64,000 nt of DNA. It comes from Mycobacterium sp. GA-1199. Lineage in GTDB: Bacteria; Actinomycetota; Actinomycetes; Mycobacteriales; Mycobacteriaceae. The notes under the pieces are model-generated. The model worked only from the letters and a program-made list of their open reading frames with translations, had not been told where the DNA came from and did no database searches. The stretch covers positions 248,001 through 312,000 of the forward strand of contig NZ_LQIX01000001.1 of NCBI RefSeq assembly GCF_001500045.1, written 5' to 3'. This document shows, piece after piece, positions 44,412-53,249 of this stretch. Both the position numbers and the translations under genes were made by a program. Each line of letters begins with the position of its first letter. Position 1 is the stretch's first letter.

Positions 44412-44714
44412 GTGGCGAGCGTGAACATCAAGCCACTCGAGGACAAGATCCTCGTTCAGGCCAACGAGGCCGAGACCACGACCGCATCCGGTCTGGTCAT
44501 CCCCGACACCGCCAAGGAAAAGCCGCAGGAAGGCACCGTCGTCGCTGTCGGCCCGGGCCGCTGGGATGACGAGGGCGAAAAGCGCATCCCGCTGGACGTC
44601 TCCGAGGGCGACACCGTCATCTACAGCAAGTACGGCGGCACCGAGATCAAGTACAACGGCGAGGAGTACCTGATCCTCTCGGCACGCGACGTGCTGGCCG
44701 TCGTCAACAAGTAA
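44412..44714 (+). CDS. groES: Co-chaperonin GroES
   Basis: 100 residues from the GTG at 44412, behind [41 protein letters not shown] contains the mobile loop; then [20 protein letters not shown] and [18 protein letters not shown]. It caps the GroEL ring as a heptamer. It is separated from groEL1 by a 94-base gap with a strong hairpin, and both are under CIRCE control. Confidence 0.98.
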   Translation: MASVNIKPLEDKILVQANEAETTTASGLVIPDTAKEKPQEGTVVAVGPGRWDDEGEKRIPLDVSEGDTVIYSKYGGTEIKYNGEEYLILSARDVLAVVNK

Positions 44715-44725
44715 GCACCCGTGTT

Positions 44726-44768
44726 CCGCCCCGGGAATCCCCGTCCACACGGGTGATTTCCGGGGCGG
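44726..44768 (+). promoter_or_regulatory. Strong intercistronic hairpin between groES and groEL1
   Basis: Arm 44726-44739 pairs with 44755-44768 (14 pairs, one G-U), and the loop contains CCCGT/ACGGG (44740-44744 with 44749-44753). CACCCGTGT (44717-44725) offers a competing pairing with ACACGGGTG (44747-44755). It could be a partial terminator, an mRNA processing site or a 3' stabiliser of groES. Confidence 0.7.
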
Positions 44769-44781
44769 CATGCGTATATAG

Positions 44782-46437
<1,656 letters not shown>

Positions 46438-46446
46438 GTGAATTGA

Positions 46447-46484
46447 ACGAAGCACCCCCGGTCACATGGCCGGGGGTGTTTCGT
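46447..46484 (+). terminator. Intrinsic terminator of groES-groEL1
   Basis: ACGAAGCACCCCCGG (46447-46461) pairs with 46470-46484 (15 pairs, one G-U), loop of eight. It ends six bases before the cyclase ATG, which is why that gene cannot start further upstream. Confidence 0.85.
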
Positions 46485-46490
46485 TCTGAC

Positions 46491-48011
46491 ATGGACCGTA
46501 TCTGGCAGTGGGCGTGGGACGGGTATGGAGCGAGGTACTCGTGGATGATCTGGGGATTGACGTTCGCCGCGATGCTGGTGGTCTACATCCTGTGGTCACA
46601 GCTTCTCGTCGCTTTCGAGAACTCGAATCGCTACCTCGCGGCGGCGGTGGTCACAGGAATCGCCGTTCTGGTGAATGCGTCGGTGTCGATACTTCCCGCC
46701 AGCCGGATGTTTCGTCGAGCGCATCAGTGGGCGGCTGGTCGCGAGGTCGACCGGATGCAGGCGCTGACAGACACCTACGCCTGGGCTCGTGCTGCTAGGG
46801 CCCGAGCGATCTGGTTCCTGCCTGTTTGGACCGCACTCTTCACGGTGTCCGTCGGCGCGGTGGCGGAAGCGAGGGGATGGCGGCTGGCCCAGTACGGAGT
46901 CTTGGGTGCCGCATTGGGCATCGCCATGGCGCTGCTCGGTATGCACACCTCTGTGCAAGGAGCTATGCGGCCGGTTCGAGCCGCACTTGCCGCCGATACC
47001 GTAGTCGGTGACGAGCTGCCCCGCTCACATCCGACCTTCGCGGCGTGGCTCAACGTCGCGATGCTGGGCTCTCTGTTCGCTTCCACAGTCATAGGTGCGA
47101 TGCTGGGCATCGTGTGGGATGCTGCCGCAAAGTTCCCGGCGCTTCTCGTCTTAATCGGTTGTGTGGCAATCGGTCTCTACTGGCCGATCACCGTCAGCGG
47201 CATCGTTCTACCGTCTTTGCGACCGATTCGCGACCTCGCCAGCGGCACCGAGCGGGTCGCCGCCGGGGACTACAGTCAGCGCCTTCCCGTGGTCCAGGAT
47301 GACGACTTGGGAGCGCTTGCGGCGTCGTTCAATCGCATGCAGACGGGACTGGCTGAGCGGCGACGACTCCAGGCGGCCTTCGGCACCTACGTCGATCCTG
47401 CCCTAGCGAGTCGGCTACTTGAACAGGGCGACGACATATTTTCCGGTGAGCGCCGCGAGGTGACGGTGATGTTTATCGACATTCGCGACTTCACACCGTT
47501 CGCAGAAACCAACCCCGCCGAGGACGTCGTCGCGCGTCTCAATGCGTTGTTCGAGATCGTCGTGCCTGCCGTCGTCGACGCCGGCGGGCATGTCAACAAG
47601 TTCCTCGGCGACGGCGCGCTGGCCGTGTTCGGGGCACCCAACGAATTGACCCGTCACGGCGACGCTGCCTTGACCGCCGCGTTGCTAATTCACCGCCTCG
47701 TCGCGGATCGGTTCGGCGGGGAGCTTCGAATCGGGATCGGGATCAACACGGGTGTGGTTATCGCCGGAACCATCGGTGGCGGAAGCAAGCTGGAGTTCAC
47801 GCTCATCGGTGACACCGTCAACGTCGCTGCCCGCATCGAGCAACTCACCAAGACCACCGGTGACGCGATCCTGCTGACTCAGCAGACTGTCGACGCGCTG
47901 GAATCTCTACCACTCGGACTGACCGACCGGAGATCGCAGGCGGTGAAGGGTAAGGCCGCCGCTGTAAAGGTGTTCGGGCTCGACCCAGCGGTGAGAGCGC
48001 CTGACGGGTGA
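46491..48011 (+). CDS. Membrane class III adenylate cyclase (six TM + HAMP + cyclase domain)
   Basis: 506 residues from ATG 46491; the open frame upstream runs through the groEL1 terminator. Six hydrophobic helices (about 17-40, 48-68, 106-126, 134-152, 186-208, 215-240) are followed by a HAMP linker (LRPIRDLASGTERVAAGDYSQRL) and a cyclase domain from about 322. Metal ligands are Asp330 (MFIDIRDFT) and Asp374 (FLGDGA). Adenine-selecting Lys370 and Asp441 and transition-state Asn444 and Arg448 (GDTVNVAARIE) are all present, so it should be active on ATP. The architecture matches the Rv3645/Rv1318c group of mycobacteria. It is not expected between groEL1 and whiB3 in M. tuberculosis, so it is probably acquired or relocated with the next two genes. 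Confidence 0.9.
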   Translation: MDRIWQWAWDGYGARYSWMIWGLTFAAMLVVYILWSQLLVAFENSNRYLAAAVVTGIAVLVNASVSILPASRMFRRAHQWAAGREVDRMQALTDTYAWARAARARAIWFLPVWTALFTVSVGAVAEARGWRLAQYGVLGAALGIAMALLGMHTSVQGAMRPVRAALAADTVVGDELPRSHPTFAAWLNVAMLGSLFASTVIGAMLGIVWDAAAKFPALLVLIGCVAIGLYWPITVSGIVLPSLRPIRDLASGTERVAAGDYSQRLPVVQDDDLGALAASFNRMQTGLAERRRLQAAFGTYVDPALASRLLEQGDDIFSGERREVTVMFIDIRDFTPFAETNPAEDVVARLNALFEIVVPAVVDAGGHVNKFLGDGALAVFGAPNELTRHGDAALTAALLIHRLVADRFGGELRIGIGINTGVVIAGTIGGGSKLEFTLIGDTVNVAARIEQLTKTTGDAILLTQQTVDALESLPLGLTDRRSQAVKGKAAAVKVFGLDPAVRAPDG

Positions 48012-48096
48012 GTTCGACCCGAGTACGGCGGCGCGTCTGTCAGTGCCGATCCGGCCATTTCCTTAAACTTTTCGTTCACCGGCGAAAGGATCAACC

Positions 48097-49512
48097 GTGG
48101 GCAACACCGCTATCCGGCGGTCCCCCCGCCTGGGACTGCTGGTGGCCATCGCGGCGGCCAGTGTCGGCGTCATCTACGGCTACGACCTCTCCAACATTGC
48201 CGGTGCGCTTCTGTTCATCACCGACGAGTTCGGGTTGACCACCCGGCAGCAGGAATTGGTGACCACAGCGATAGTCATCGGCCAGATCGCCGGGGCGGTC
48301 GGCGGCGGGATGCTCGCCAACGCCATTGGGCGCAAGAAGTCGATGGTGCTCGTCGCCGTCGCGTACGCGGCCTTCGCGCTCCTGAGCGCGTTGTCGGTGT
48401 CGGTGCCCATGCTGCTGGTGTCGCGCTTTCTGCTGGGCCTCACCATCGGTGTGTCGGTGGTGGTCGTGCCGGTGTTCGTCGCCGAATCAGCACCGGCGAA
48501 GTCCCGCGGTTCGCTGTTGGTCGCCTATCAGGTGGCCACGGTCGTCGGCATCATCATCGGCTACCTGGCCGCTTACTTCCTGGCCGGCTCGGGGAGTTGG
48601 CGGTGGATGCTGGGCCTGGCAGCGATACCGGCGGTGCTCGTCACATTGCTGCTGCTGTGGATGCCGGACACCGCGCGGTGGTACATGCTCAAGGGTCGGG
48701 TCGACGAAGCCCGCCAAACGCTGCGCCGGGTCGAGGCGAGCGCCGACGTCGAGGCCGAACTCGCCGAAATCAGCCGCGCGCTCAAGGAGGAAACCGGGGG
48801 CGCCGTGCGCGAGATGCTCCGGCGGCCCTACCTTCGCGCCACGGTATTCGTGGTGGTGCTCGGCTTCTTCATTCAGATCACCGGCATCAACGCGATCGTC
48901 TATTACAGCCCCCGACTGTTCGAGGCCATGGGCTTCAAGGGAAACTTCGCACTGCTGATACTTCCAGCGCTGATTCAGGTAGCGGCCCTGGCAGCGGTGT
49001 TCGTTTCACTGATGCTGGTCGACCGAGTAGGTCGACGACCGGTCCTGCTCGGCGGCATCGCGATGATGGTCGCCGCCAACGCGGTGCTGATCGGCGTCTT
49101 CGTGGTCGGAACGGAGTTCGGTGGTGCGCTCACCACGATCGGGTTCGTCGGCGTGCTGCTGTTCACGATCGGGTTCACCTTCGGCTTCGGCGCGTTGGTC
49201 TGGGTTTACGCCGGTGAGAGCTTTCCCACCCGGCTGCGGTCGATGGGCTCGAGTGCGATGCTCACCTCCGATCTGGTGGCCAATGCCATCATCGCTGCCT
49301 TCTTCCTGACGATGCTCAATTCGCTGGGCGGTGGCGGGACATTTGCGCTGTTCGGTGCCTTCGCGCTGGCCGCGCTTGTATTCGTCTACCGATTCGCGCC
49401 GGAAACGAAGGGCCGCCAGCTCGAGGAGATCCGGCACTTCTGGGAAAACGGCGGGCGCTGGCCTGATGAAGCCGACGGCGCGTCCGAGGATCTCAACGCG
49501 TTGAAACAATGA
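48097..49512 (+). CDS. Sugar porter family MFS transporter
   Basis: 471 residues from a GTG at 48097 with GAAAGGA upstream. Twelve membrane helices are predicted. Sugar porter signatures are GYDLSNIAGALLFI in TM1, the loop NAIGRKKSMV, RFLLGLTIGVSVVVVPVFVAE, QITGINAIVYYSPRLFE in TM7, DRVGRRPVLLGG and the final PETKGRQLEEI. It is a proton-coupled monosaccharide or related sugar importer; substrate unknown. The adjacent NagA-type deacetylase suggests an amino sugar such as N-acetylglucosamine, though GlcNAc-6-phosphate would also need a kinase not found here. Confidence 0.9.
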   Translation: MGNTAIRRSPRLGLLVAIAAASVGVIYGYDLSNIAGALLFITDEFGLTTRQQELVTTAIVIGQIAGAVGGGMLANAIGRKKSMVLVAVAYAAFALLSALSVSVPMLLVSRFLLGLTIGVSVVVVPVFVAESAPAKSRGSLLVAYQVATVVGIIIGYLAAYFLAGSGSWRWMLGLAAIPAVLVTLLLLWMPDTARWYMLKGRVDEARQTLRRVEASADVEAELAEISRALKEETGGAVREMLRRPYLRATVFVVVLGFFIQITGINAIVYYSPRLFEAMGFKGNFALLILPALIQVAALAAVFVSLMLVDRVGRRPVLLGGIAMMVAANAVLIGVFVVGTEFGGALTTIGFVGVLLFTIGFTFGFGALVWVYAGESFPTRLRSMGSSAMLTSDLVANAIIAAFFLTMLNSLGGGGTFALFGAFALAALVFVYRFAPETKGRQLEEIRHFWENGGRWPDEADGASEDLNALKQ

Positions 49513-49555
49513 CGGCGGACAAGCCGCGCGGGCTGCACAGGTTCATGGAGATGCG

Positions 49556-50698
49556 GTGACGCTCATCGCCGCGGGAACCATTGTCCTGGAGGACCGGGTC
49601 TGCAAGCCGGGTTGGTTGGCTACCTCCCGGGGCCGAATTATCGACTGCGCGCCCGGCCCGCCACCGCGACCGCCCGACCATGACTTCGCGGATCACGTAG
49701 TGGTGCCCGGTTTCGTCGATATGCACGTGCACGGAGGCGGCGGTGCGTCCTACGCCGACGGCATCGGCTCACAGATCGAACAGACAGCCGAGTTCCACCT
49801 GCGCCACGGCACCACCACGACAGTGGCCAGCCTGGTCACCGCATCACCCGAGGACGTCTTGCGCCAAGTGCGCGTGCTCACCAGCATGACTCGGCATAAA
49901 ACCATCGCCGGCGTGCACCTGGAAGGCCCCTGGCTGAGTGCGGTGCGCTGCGGTGCACACGACGCAACACTGATGCGGAACCCGGACCCCGCCGAGATCG
50001 ACGCTCTGCTCACTGCCGCGGACGGCACCATCCGGATGGTCACGCTGGCGCCCGAACTGCCGGGCAGTCAGGACGCCATCACCCGCCTTGCGGACGCGGA
50101 TGTGGTCGTCGCCATCGGCCATACAGATGCGAGCTACGACGACGCGCAGCGTGCGATCGAATCGGGCGCGACCGTCGGTACCCATGTGTTCAACGCGATG
50201 CGGCCATTACATCATCGCGACCCGGGTCCGGCGTTGGCGCTGCTGGAAGACCCGCGGATCACAGTGGAGCTCATTGCCGACGGCGTGCACCTCCATCCCG
50301 CGCTCGTGCGGCAGGTCATCGAGACGGTCGGGCCCGATCGCGTCGCGCTGGTCACCGACGCGATGGCGGCCGCCGGACTGCCGGACGGCTCATTTCGAAT
50401 GGGGGCCGTCGAGGTGGAGGTCACTGAAGGCGTCGCGCGCGTGCGCGGGACGTCGACGATAGCCGGCAGTACGACGACCATGGACAAACTTTTCCGGACA
50501 GCGGTCGGCCAACTCGGTGGGTCGGATGAGGCGCTGGTGAAGGCGGCGCGGATGACGGCTACCACCCCGGCCCGCGCGTTGAAGCTCGACCGCGTCGGCA
50601 GCCTACGCGTCGGTATGGATGCCAATTGTGTTGTGCTAGAAGAGGATCTACGTGTTCAGCAGGTGATGCGTAACGGTTCGTGGCTACTTCACCGTTAG
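49556..50698 (+). CDS. nagA: N-acetylglucosamine-6-phosphate deacetylase
   Basis: 380 residues from a GTG at 49556 with ATGGAG upstream. Amidohydrolase barrel: metal motif GFVDMHVHGGGG, HLEGPWLSAVRCGAHD, AIGHTDASYDDA, GTHVFNAMRPLHHRDPG, ELIADGVHLHP and catalytic Asp in LVTDAMAAAGLPDG. It removes acetate from GlcNAc-6-P to give glucosamine-6-P, which can enter glycolysis or, with GlmM in this window, cell-wall synthesis. There is no nagB, nagK or GntR repressor beside it. It starts 43 bases after the sugar porter, probably in the same transcript. Confidence 0.93.
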   Translation: MTLIAAGTIVLEDRVCKPGWLATSRGRIIDCAPGPPPRPPDHDFADHVVVPGFVDMHVHGGGGASYADGIGSQIEQTAEFHLRHGTTTTVASLVTASPEDVLRQVRVLTSMTRHKTIAGVHLEGPWLSAVRCGAHDATLMRNPDPAEIDALLTAADGTIRMVTLAPELPGSQDAITRLADADVVVAIGHTDASYDDAQRAIESGATVGTHVFNAMRPLHHRDPGPALALLEDPRITVELIADGVHLHPALVRQVIETVGPDRVALVTDAMAAAGLPDGSFRMGAVEVEVTEGVARVRGTSTIAGSTTTMDKLFRTAVGQLGGSDEALVKAARMTATTPARALKLDRVGSLRVGMDANCVVLEEDLRVQQVMRNGSWLLHR

Positions 50699-50706
50699 CA
50701 GTCCAG

Positions 50707-50845
50707 GTGCTCTCCGCGCTCGGTTCGCGCTGTACTGGATCGCCACCCACGCCAGCCCGATGTCGCGGTGAATGAGATCGCGGAATCACCTGCGGGACAA
50801 CGCTTCAACGCCGCGACGCTCGCCTTCGGTGATTTGGCGGCAAGG
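50707..50845 (+). pseudogene. Decayed fragment of a groEL 3' region
   Basis: The stretch reads, across a frameshift, ALYWIATHAS then DVAVNEIAESPAGQRFNAAT and LAFGDLAA. This parallels GroEL1 [31 protein letters not shown] and TLSYGDLAA (46141-46275). In a 69-base ungapped stretch I count about 55 identities. A seven-base deletion after the ACGCC block and a TGA break the frame. It encodes under 50 residues of homology and has no start, so it is a remnant and not a gene. It lies just after nagA, so the cyclase/porter/nagA block is bracketed by groEL 3' sequence on both sides. Confidence 0.85.
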
Positions 50846-50930
50846 GTGCGCGCTGGGCCGTCAGAACTCCGCGTGCATCGCGATCCTGGGGTCTACGCTT
50901 CGAACACCTGAAACGAGGTGGTGAGGACGT

Positions 50931-51290
50931 ATGCCGCATCTGTTCCGAGCGGCCGCGGTGATCGCGGGCACGACCGCGATCGCGGCTGCGCCACCGGTAG
51001 CCGCTGACCCGATGAACTCGATCCCCGGCAACGGGTTCTTCCTCGTCGGCCGCGACATCGCGCCGGGGGTCTACAACACGGCCGGCTCCGCGTCGCCCTG
51101 GGGCGTGTGGATCAACGATGTACCGACGCAGGACTCGATGTGCGTCTGGTTCACCTACAGCACAGCGGATACCAACAAGGACAACGTCGTTGCGACGAAC
51201 ATGTCGATCGGTCCGATGAACGCCAACATCAATTCTTCGGTGGAGGCCTTCGAGTCGAGGAACTGCCAGCCCTGGACCCGGCTGACCTGA
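50931..51290 (+). CDS. Small secreted protein of unknown function
   Basis: 119 residues. The ATG at 50931 follows GTGAGGA. A signal peptide (MPHLFRAAAVIAGTTAIAAA, cleavage near VAA) precedes a compact domain FLVGRDIAPGVYNTAGSASP, MCVWFTYSTAD, AFESRNCQPWTRL. Two cysteines probably form a disulphide. The DIxPGxYxTxG..C.W pattern is recurrent in secreted actinobacterial proteins; no activity is known to me. It is transcribed toward the DAHP synthase leader, 45 bases away. Confidence 0.78.
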   Translation: MPHLFRAAAVIAGTTAIAAAPPVAADPMNSIPGNGFFLVGRDIAPGVYNTAGSASPWGVWINDVPTQDSMCVWFTYSTADTNKDNVVATNMSIGPMNANINSSVEAFESRNCQPWTRLT

Positions 51291-51299
51291 CCCCGATTT

Positions 51300-51326
51300 T
51301 TGGCAAACCTCCGGGCCCGGTATAAC
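51300..51326 (+). promoter_or_regulatory. Candidate promoter of the DAHP synthase leader
   Basis: TTGGCA (51300-51305) and TATAAC (51321-51326). A start about seven bases past the -10 falls at or next to the GTG at 51336, so the leader peptide could be translated from a leaderless or nearly leaderless mRNA. No ribosome site precedes that GTG. Confidence 0.5.
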
Positions 51327-51335
51327 CTGGTCGGC

Positions 51336-51410
51336 GTGAACATCGCGACGCGCGCCGGCTATTGGCGCTTTATCGAGGCTCCGGGCGGAGCCGATAAGGC
51401 GCAGCGCTAA
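51336..51410 (+). CDS. Aromatic-amino-acid leader peptide (24 codons) for DAHP synthase attenuation
   Basis: GTG 51336 to TAA 51408-51410 encodes 24 residues with Gly-Tyr-Trp-Arg-Phe at codons 8-12. All three aromatic amino acids thus occur within four codons (Tyr 51360, Trp 51363, Phe 51369), immediately upstream of the first enzyme of aromatic synthesis. Trp, Arg and Phe codons form the 5' arm of a 16-pair hairpin (51365-51402). This is the layout of a ribosome-mediated attenuator: pausing on scarce aromatic tRNA would open the hairpin and change downstream folding. I recall a comparable leader (aroR) for aroF in Corynebacterium glutamicum. Seen: the frame, codons and stems. Inferred: regulation. 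Confidence 0.75.
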   Translation: MNIATRAGYWRFIEAPGGADKAQR

Positions 51411-51458
51411 GCGACGCATCCACCCGGAGCCCAGGCAGTGACCACCAGGTCGCTGCCT
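51365..51458 (+). promoter_or_regulatory. Candidate attenuator RNA: codon hairpin, alternative pairing, terminator-like stem
   Basis: Hairpin 1: 51365-51374 with 51393-51402 and 51377-51382 with 51387-51392 (16 pairs, one G-U, a two-base bulge, loop GGGC). Alternative: GGCTCCGGG (51377-51385) pairs perfectly with CCCGGAGCC (51423-51431), excluding hairpin 1. Hairpin 2: AGGCAGTGACC (51433-51443) with 51448-51458 (11 pairs, one U-G), followed by TTTCG, terminator-like but T-poor. A further GCCCGG/CCGGGC stem lies near 51475-51492, just before the ribosome site GAGAAAGG of the synthase. Which structure stops expression is not resolved by eye. Confidence 0.6.
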
Positions 51459-51522
51459 TTCGTCATTCAAGGGCCCGGGGCTTTCACCGGGCGCCGACAA
51501 AATCTGAGAAAGGCACCCGAAC

Positions 51523-52578
51523 ATGAACCTGGCGCAGACCGCCACCCCGCCCGCCACCTCGGACCGGCGGGTCCGCGGTTTCAGCGAGATCCCCAGCCCG
51601 CACGAGGTGCTCACCGAGTTCCCGCTGGGCGCCCGGCGTGCAGAGCGAGTGGTGCGTGACCGGGAGGAGATCGCCGACATCCTTGCGGGCCGCGACGATC
51701 GGCTGCTGGTGGTCGTGGGACCGTGCTCGGTGCACGACCCGTCGGCGGCGCTCGACTACGCCAGCCGCCTGGCCAAGGTGGCCGACGAACTCAGCGATCG
51801 CCTCAAGATCGTGATGCGGGTCTACTTCGAGAAGCCGCGCACCACGATCGGGTGGAAGGGCCTGATCAACGATCCGGGCATGGACGGCACCTTCGACGTC
51901 GCGCGCGGGCTGCGCATCGCGCGCCACCTGCTGCTCGACATCGTCGACATCGGCTTGCCGGTCGGATGCGAGTTCCTCGAACCGACGAGCCCGCAGTACA
52001 TCGCCGACGCCGTCGCATGGGGTGCGATCGGCGCCAGGACCACCGAATCCCAGGTGCACCGTCAACTGGCATCCGGGTTGTCGATGCCCGTCGGCTTCAA
52101 GAACGGCACCGACGGCAACATCCAGGTCGCCGTCGACGGGGTCAAGGCCGCCGCCGCGCCGCATGTCTTCTTCGGCATGGACGATCTCGGCCGCGGCGCG
52201 TTGGTCAACACCGCGGGCAACGAGGACTGTCACGTCATCCTGCGTGGTGGCACCCACGGGCCGAACTGCGACGCCGAAGCCATCCAGACGACAGCAGCCA
52301 AGCTGACCGCGGCCGGACTGCCCGGGCGCGTCGTAATCGACTGCAGCCACGCCAATTCCGGGAAGGATCATGTCCGGCAGGCGCAGGTTGCCGCGGAGGT
52401 GGCGCAGCTGGTGCGCTACGGTTTACCGGTCAGCGGGGTGATGCTCGAGAGCTTCCTCGTCGCCGGTGCGCAGGCCCCCGAATCCCGTCCCCTGACCTAC
52501 GGGCAGTCGGTGACCGACAAGTGCATGGACTGGCCGACAACCGATTCGGTGCTGCACACGCTCGCCGACCGCGGGTAG
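51523..52578 (+). CDS. Type I 3-deoxy-7-phosphoheptulonate (DAHP) synthase
   Basis: 351 residues, the length of E. coli AroF/G/H. Class I-alpha signatures are LLVVVGPCSVHDPSAALDYA, MRVYFEKPRTTIGWKGLIND, LPVGCEFLEPTSPQYIADAV, GARTTESQVHRQLASGLSMP, VILRGGTHGPNCD and DCSHANSGKDH. It condenses phosphoenolpyruvate and erythrose-4-phosphate, the committed step of the shikimate pathway. Mycobacteria normally rely on a type II enzyme (AroG, Rv2178c), so this is probably a second isoenzyme. The N-terminal segment (RRVRGFSEIPSPHEVLTEFP) is the part that carries feedback binding in E. coli; the effector cannot be read. The leader peptide upstream suggests transcriptional control by aromatic amino acids. 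Confidence 0.96.
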   Translation: MNLAQTATPPATSDRRVRGFSEIPSPHEVLTEFPLGARRAERVVRDREEIADILAGRDDRLLVVVGPCSVHDPSAALDYASRLAKVADELSDRLKIVMRVYFEKPRTTIGWKGLINDPGMDGTFDVARGLRIARHLLLDIVDIGLPVGCEFLEPTSPQYIADAVAWGAIGARTTESQVHRQLASGLSMPVGFKNGTDGNIQVAVDGVKAAAAPHVFFGMDDLGRGALVNTAGNEDCHVILRGGTHGPNCDAEAIQTTAAKLTAAGLPGRVVIDCSHANSGKDHVRQAQVAAEVAQLVRYGLPVSGVMLESFLVAGAQAPESRPLTYGQSVTDKCMDWPTTDSVLHTLADRG

Positions 52579-52591
52579 GTGCCCGCAGCCG

Positions 52592-52882
52592 TCACGAGGC
52601 GCGCCGGATGCCGCGTTTGAGCAAAAGCTCGCGCTCGGACTCGGACAGCCCGCCCCAGATGCCGTAGGGCTCGCCGACGGCGAGGGCGTGTGCGCGGCAC
52701 TGTGCGACCACCGGGCACTTGCGGCACATTTCCTTGGCGCGCATCTCGCGTTGCGCGCGGGCGCGGCCGCGTTCACCGTCGGGGTGAAAGAACATGGAGG
52801 AATCGACGCCTCGACAGAGCCCGGCCATCTGCCAATCCCAAATGTCGGCGTTGGGTCCGGGCAGTTGCTGCGGTTGTGGCAT
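52592..52882 (-). CDS. whiB3: Redox-responsive transcription factor WhiB3
   Basis: 96 residues from the ATG at 52882 (MPQPQQLPGPNADIWDWQ), with GAGAGGGG upstream; the longer open frame lacks a site. Four iron-sulphur cysteines: Cys23 (GLCRGVD), Cys53, Cys56 (EMCRKCP) and Cys62. The WhiB turn GIWGG and a basic C-terminus (LLLKRGIRRAS) follow. The [4Fe-4S] cluster senses oxygen and NO; WhiB3 binds the housekeeping sigma factor and controls lipid and redox metabolism. The sequence and the sigD neighbourhood match M. tuberculosis WhiB3 (Rv3416). It is convergent with the DAHP synthase gene. Confidence 0.95.
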   Translation of the reverse strand: MPQPQQLPGPNADIWDWQMAGLCRGVDSSMFFHPDGERGRARAQREMRAKEMCRKCPVVAQCRAHALAVGEPYGIWGGLSESERELLLKRGIRRAS

Positions 52883-53249
52883 TGGAAACCCCTCTCTGCA
52901 CACCCATTTCGGAAACGAACGGATGAGTGAGTTCAAACCGATTCGAGCTCAGGTCGCCGATGACCACTCGTGGAGACAAAGTATGGGCGCTCACGAAATC
53001 TCGTCAATAGCTCGCACATGTGCTTATTGACATAACCGCAGGCCAAGAATTTACCTCACGTTCATCATTGCGACGCACAGGCAACGAGAACGGTGCTACT
53101 CGGGCCCAAGCGGTGAACCGATGGACGCATTCTTCCAGTTCGCGTCAAATAGTCGTTCGTGAGCAAATTCCGCCCGCTTACATGCAAGTAACATTGTGAC
53201 CACCAACTGTTAACCAATACCTCGCCGCAATTGATACGGTCGCCACTCG
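52883..53249. promoter_or_regulatory. 367-base divergent regulatory region whiB3 / Rv3415c-like gene
   Basis: No coding frame is convincing here. The DNA is richer in A/T than its surroundings. A perfect ten-base palindrome GCACATGTGC (53014-53023) is nearly centred between CAATA (53005-53009) and TATTG (53025-53029). The size suggests multiple regulators acting on whiB3. Confidence 0.5.

Noticed and set aside
46443..46490. Upstream start for the adenylate cyclase at 46443
   Set aside because: It would translate through the groEL1 terminator hairpin, and the added residues do not fit the membrane domain.
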